Source: Bacillota bacterium (GTDB taxonomy: Bacteria > Bacillota > Clostridia > Acetivibrionales > DSM-1351). From it: a stretch of DNA of 7,740 bases. Position 1 is the stretch's first letter, and each line of letters begins with the position of its first letter. The notes beneath the pieces were generated by a model. It was not told the DNA's origin, searched no databases, and worked only from the letters and a program-made list of their open reading frames with translations. The stretch lies in assembly GCA_023441625.1 (NCBI GenBank), contig JAEZOA010000003.1, positions 1 to 7,740 on the forward strand. Direction: 5' to 3'. This document shows, one piece after another, positions 4,951-7,740 of this stretch. Both the position numbers and the translations under genes were made by a program.

Positions 4951-7145
4951 CTTCTAATACCTCCCCTCTCTAATTTTTCTACTCTGGTTACTAATGAATC
5001 AATCAATATTTCATGCCTTTGAATCATCTTTATATGTTCTGCATGTAAGCATTTATACTTGATTTCCCATACGCCATCTGGACATAGGGCTTTTTCATCA
5101 TCACTCACATCATCATTTTTTCTAATCATATCAGGATATATCTCATATAATGCATGTGCACCTAAACCAATGTCATGGCCCCCATTTAGTTTCCAATCCC
5201 ATTCAATAGGCTGTAACCTCATATATTGGTCTACGTTGATGTCTTCTATTTCCTTAATATTTTCCTTTAACCTTTCATCAGATGTGCTTCCTACATATGC
5301 TTGAACAAACGAGGCACAGGCAACATCAGTATTTCCAGAAGTATTACTAAAAGATACAAGTTCACCACCAGCTGTAGTTGATGCCCTTGTATATGCAGCT
5401 AAGTCCTCAGTATCTGATGGAACATATCCGCTTACATTATTTGTTGTAATTGCTGTTGCTCCATTCACCTTGCCAAAATATCCATTCTTTGTAATGGAAG
5501 CACCCGCACCATTTTGACCTGTTACTGAAACTCCTTCATCAGAGATAACTGTATACCCTGTAGAATATTGACCTACATGTATTTCAGCATCACCTTGTAC
5601 ATAAACTCCTTTTTCATCAATTTCTACCGTCACAAAGTCATCTACTGTTTGAGTAATTGTACCACCTGTTATTGTAGCACCAACTACATCTCCGCTAAAT
5701 GTTGCATTACCATCTTCATCAAGCTTAAAGTTTGTACTGTCAACAACTAACCTATTTGATGAAAGTATTACTTGATCATGTTCCACTGATATTTCAGATG
5801 AGACATTTCCTTTAGAAACCTTAGTTGAAACCCTTGAATCTGTAATACTTATAGAACTACTTAAACTTCTTTCAGCATCTTGGGCTCTTAAAATTTCGAG
5901 ATATATACTATCTGCATTTGCTTGTATTTGAGAAGTAACTCCATCCTCTCCATTGATTTGGATGTCTAAACCATCGACATCAGCTTTTATCTTCATTGAT
6001 TGTGATTTTAGCTGTTGTATGTTTGTATCCATACCAAAGTCTTGTTCTTGATATTCAGAACCATCAGCATGAATTGTGTCAGTAAGTATCTGTAAACCAG
6101 ATAATTCCCTGTTAAGAACGAATGTTTCAATTGCATCATTTGTTGTTACAATCGTTATTGAATCACCAACCTCAACATATGGTAACCCTGCCATGATTGT
6201 CGTTTGAGGCGTATAATACCTTCCTTCAATTACCTTAAGAACATTATTAGCAACACTTGCCAATTCGTCTGATGTCATTCCGAAGGTTATGAAATTATCT
6301 TGGATTATATAGCCACTTTCTCCACTTCCAACAGTAACACCTATATCACCTTGTTGCTCTCTAATTTGTAATTTTGTAATTGGCTTAACTACATAATCAT
6401 CATAGTTACAATCTCTATATCCTGCATCACCAATAAATTCATTACTTTCTGACGGATATAAGTTTTCAGCTGGATATAATGTTTCAGAAGGATACAATCC
6501 ATATTGGCCTAGGTGCATAAACTTAAGCAAGTTATCGCGAGTTATGTGACCAAAAGCTCCGTTTATTTCCGCAATCTTCATCAATACTTCCCTACCTGAT
6601 ATTACTGTAGGGATTATTGTTTTTCTAACAATGGCATTATCATTTATAAGCTCTTGTTCAAATACAGGTATCCCTATATATTTGCAAAGGCTTATTCTAA
6701 ACTCCTTTATTGTCATTGGGAAAGACAAGCTGTTAAACCATGATGTTACATCAACATCAAACTTTTTCATTTGGTCATATGCAATAATATCTCTAAATCT
6801 ACTGTCCGAACGTTTCTTAGCTGAATCTACTTTGTATGTTCCTAATGGCATTGTATATGTACCATCTACAGTCTGTGTGACTATAACTGTTTGATTTTTA
6901 AGGTCTTGTTTCACATCAGCAATAGTAATATTTAAAACTGCTGATTCACAAGAACCAAACTTTATAGTGTTTTCAGAACATAAGCTTTCAGTAAGTTTAA
7001 ATGATTCACCATCTATTAGCTCATTTTCAATTGTTAGTCCTAATTCCTCAAAGTATAATGTTAATACTTTATGTGAAATAGATTTAGCAATTGGAAGGCT
7101 ATCATTCTTATATATCATTCTTAAGTTTTCATCAATCTGTAGCAT
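4890..7145 (-). CDS. Tail-tip hub/spike protein with C-terminal Peptidase S74 (intramolecular chaperone) domain
   Basis: The 751-aa product follows the distal-tail-like gene, the place of Tal/gp27-like hub proteins. Residues 1-370 look like a hub domain (MPLGTYKVDSAKKR, RDIIAYDQMKKFD), including three LYPxEx units at 217-234. Residues 370-470 are a helical/coiled linker (IQQLKSQSMKIKADVDGLDI); 470-600 is a beta-rich shaft with FKLDEDGNATFSGDVVGATI, common in phage fibre regions. Residues 620-726 match the S74 chaperone: TSDERLKENI (622-630), LQPIEWDWKL, then IGLGAHALYEIYPD and a final coiled coil. S622 and K627 have the Ser-(x4)-Lys spacing of the endosialidase autocleavage dyad, so the last about 130 residues are predicted to be cut off after trimer folding. 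No lysozyme or peptidase domain of a tail lysin is visible. AAGGAGG precedes the ATG at 7145. The last 20 residues are basic and overlap the next gene. Confidence 0.87.
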   Translation of the reverse strand: MLQIDENLRMIYKNDSLPIAKSISHKVLTLYFEELGLTIENELIDGESFKLTESLCSENTIKFGSCESAVLNITIADVKQDLKNQTVIVTQTVDGTYTMPLGTYKVDSAKKRSDSRFRDIIAYDQMKKFDVDVTSWFNSLSFPMTIKEFRISLCKYIGIPVFEQELINDNAIVRKTIIPTVISGREVLMKIAEINGAFGHITRDNLLKFMHLGQYGLYPSETLYPAENLYPSESNEFIGDAGYRDCNYDDYVVKPITKLQIREQQGDIGVTVGSGESGYIIQDNFITFGMTSDELASVANNVLKVIEGRYYTPQTTIMAGLPYVEVGDSITIVTTNDAIETFVLNRELSGLQILTDTIHADGSEYQEQDFGMDTNIQQLKSQSMKIKADVDGLDIQINGEDGVTSQIQANADSIYLEILRAQDAERSLSSSISITDSRVSTKVSKGNVSSEISVEHDQVILSSNRLVVDSTNFKLDEDGNATFSGDVVGATITGGTITQTVDDFVTVEIDEKGVYVQGDAEIHVGQYSTGYTVISDEGVSVTGQNGAGASITKNGYFGKVNGATAITTNNVSGYVPSDTEDLAAYTRASTTAGGELVSFSNTSGNTDVACASFVQAYVGSTSDERLKENIKEIEDINVDQYMRLQPIEWDWKLNGGHDIGLGAHALYEIYPDMIRKNDDVSDDEKALCPDGVWEIKYKCLHAEHIKMIQRHEILIDSLVTRVEKLERGGIRRWIKRMIESIGKTNRQQQQR
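5280..5282 (-). other. Predicted S74 autocleavage serine (S622) codon
   Basis: The TCT codon encodes the serine of the SDERLKE motif in the 751-aa tail-tip protein. In endosialidase-type phage spikes, the chain is cut at this serine with help from a lysine five residues downstream (here K627), releasing the C-terminal chaperone after trimer formation. Both residues are present, so the site is predicted to be active. The family knowledge is established; activity of this copy is inferred. Confidence 0.7.
6444..6497 (-). repeat. Three 18-bp in-frame tandem repeats (LYPxEx)
   Basis: Three successive 18-base units encode LYPSET, LYPAEN and LYPSES, residues 217-234 of the tail-tip protein. The units differ at several bases, so the array is not recent or perfect. 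It lies at the end of the hub-like region and looks like a surface loop. I recall similar LYPSE repeats in other clostridial phage tail proteins. Copy number may vary by slippage or recombination. Confidence 0.85.
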
Positions 7146-7156
7146 AATAGCCCTCC

Positions 7157-7567
7157 TTAATATTCAATCATTTCAAACTGGACAGGCTTATAATAAACTA
7201 AATTGCCCACTGCCATTAAAACCTCTAATTCCATATCAGGAATATAAAAATTACCCCTTTTATAGCTTTGGGAAATTGGATGCCAAAACTCCAAATCAAT
7301 TCTATCCCTACCATTAAATATATTTGATAAATAAGGTATATCATTATCAGTGATATACCCTGTGTCAAATGTAAAGCCACTTCTTAAATGGGGTAAAATA
7401 CCCCTTACTAACTTTCCATTTCCATCTACATAACTATCTTTATCTGTACGTCTGTCTGGCGTAATCTTGAAGTTGCATATGTATTTATTGGGAAGTATTT
7501 CATACCCATTAGGCAAATCACTTGATATTACTTTGATAAAATAACCTCTAAAACTACCATAAGCCAT
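7157..7567 (-). CDS. Distal-tail (Dit-like) protein
   Basis: The 136-aa protein sits between the tape measure and the hub/spike gene, where siphovirus distal tail proteins are found. Its sequence is beta-rich, with features I recall from small clostridial prophage proteins at this locus: PNKYICNFKITPDRRTD, SYVDGNGKLVRGILPH, and FDTGYITDNDIPYL. Tail genes of this type are shorter than classical Dit proteins (over 200 residues) and lack an obvious galectin-like C-terminal domain, so this would be the ring-forming N-terminal part only. It may belong to a DUF6711-like group, which I cannot verify here. AAAGGAGGTG lies 8 bases before the ATG at 7567, overlapping the stop region of the tape-measure gene. 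The stop is 11 bases before the hub gene. Role in the tail tip is inferred mainly from position. Confidence 0.72.
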   Translation of the reverse strand: MAYGSFRGYFIKVISSDLPNGYEILPNKYICNFKITPDRRTDKDSYVDGNGKLVRGILPHLRSGFTFDTGYITDNDIPYLSNIFNGRDRIDLEFWHPISQSYKRGNFYIPDMELEVLMAVGNLVYYKPVQFEMIEY

Positions 7568-7581
7568 CGATTACACCTCCT

Positions 7582-7740
7582 TTAAAATGCAGGACGTCCT
7601 GTCCTTTTTGTATAATTAACTGATTCATTTCTTACTGCATTGAAAACTGAGTTTGATGAAACATTAGCCACAAGATCTTTATTCTTAATTTCACTTGTGT
7701 TTGACACCAATGCTCTTAACAATTGAACCATTTCTGCTGA
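7582..7740 (-). CDS. Tape-measure protein, C-terminal end only
   Basis: The minus-strand frame is open from the window edge to a TAA at 7582-7584, giving 52 residues. The segment has VQLLRALVSNTSEIKNKDLVAN, then SVFNAVRNESVNYTKRTGRPAF at the end. The final pattern, V-R-x-E-x-x-x-[FY]-x-x-x-T-G-R-P-A-F, is one I recognise as the end of tape-measure proteins in clostridial siphovirus-like prophages. Tape-measure proteins set tail length and lie inside the tube, and the gene is normally directly before the distal-tail gene, as here. The spacing of 14 bases to the next ATG holds that gene's ribosome site. The bulk of the gene lies beyond the window, so domains, length and membrane segments cannot be judged. 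Confidence 0.8.
   Translation of the reverse strand, partial: SAEMVQLLRALVSNTSEIKNKDLVANVSSNSVFNAVRNESVNYTKRTGRPAF

Noticed and set aside
6967..7317. Plus-strand open frame of 116 codons across the hub and distal-tail gene boundary
   Set aside because: It is antisense to two recognisable tail genes and has no ribosome site or family pattern.

Overview
The window is the tail-tip, host-lysis and right-end part of a tailed phage or prophage from a low-GC Gram-positive host, most likely an anaerobic member of the Clostridia (Lachnospiraceae or relatives). Evidence for the host: AT-rich composition, strong Shine-Dalgarno sequences of the AAGGAGG type before nearly every gene, an LLH-family holin, and tail-tip and endolysin proteins of kinds I recognise from clostridial prophages. 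All family assignments were made by eye from the translated sequence; no database search was run.

Ten of the eleven genes lie on the minus strand, so the late operon reads from high to low coordinates. In transcription order it holds: the C-terminus of a tape-measure protein (7740-7582); a small distal-tail-like protein (7567-7157); a 751-aa tail-tip/baseplate protein ending in a self-cleaving S74 chaperone (7145-4890); a 383-aa tail-fibre or baseplate protein (4950-3799); a 358-aa protein with three Asp-box-like motifs, the best receptor-binding candidate (3790-2714); a 112-aa coiled-coil accessory protein (2702-2364); and a 45-aa protein (2320-2183). A UUCG-capped intrinsic terminator follows (2165-2143). 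The lysis cassette comes next: three small membrane proteins with overlapping or abutting ends (2124-1846, 1846-1637, 1640-1335) and an endolysin (1333-686).

The endolysin converges on a plus-strand gene (1-648, 5' end outside the window) that encodes a KilA-N domain joined to a conserved-looking C-terminal domain. A hairpin at 655-679 lies between the two genes and can serve both. The position and orientation of the KilA-N gene, behind the lysis cassette and against the late operon, fit an independently expressed accessory (moron) gene near the prophage end.

Together the genes build the tail tip (tape measure, distal tail, hub/spike, fibre, receptor binding) and then lyse the host (holin-like membrane proteins plus peptidoglycan hydrolase). 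No large intergenic gaps exist. I found no tRNA, CRISPR array, insertion sequence or recognisable attachment site. The most notable points are the KilA-N accessory gene, the terminator that separates tail from lysis genes, the S74 autoprocessing domain with an overlapping downstream fibre gene, and the Asp-box repeats.
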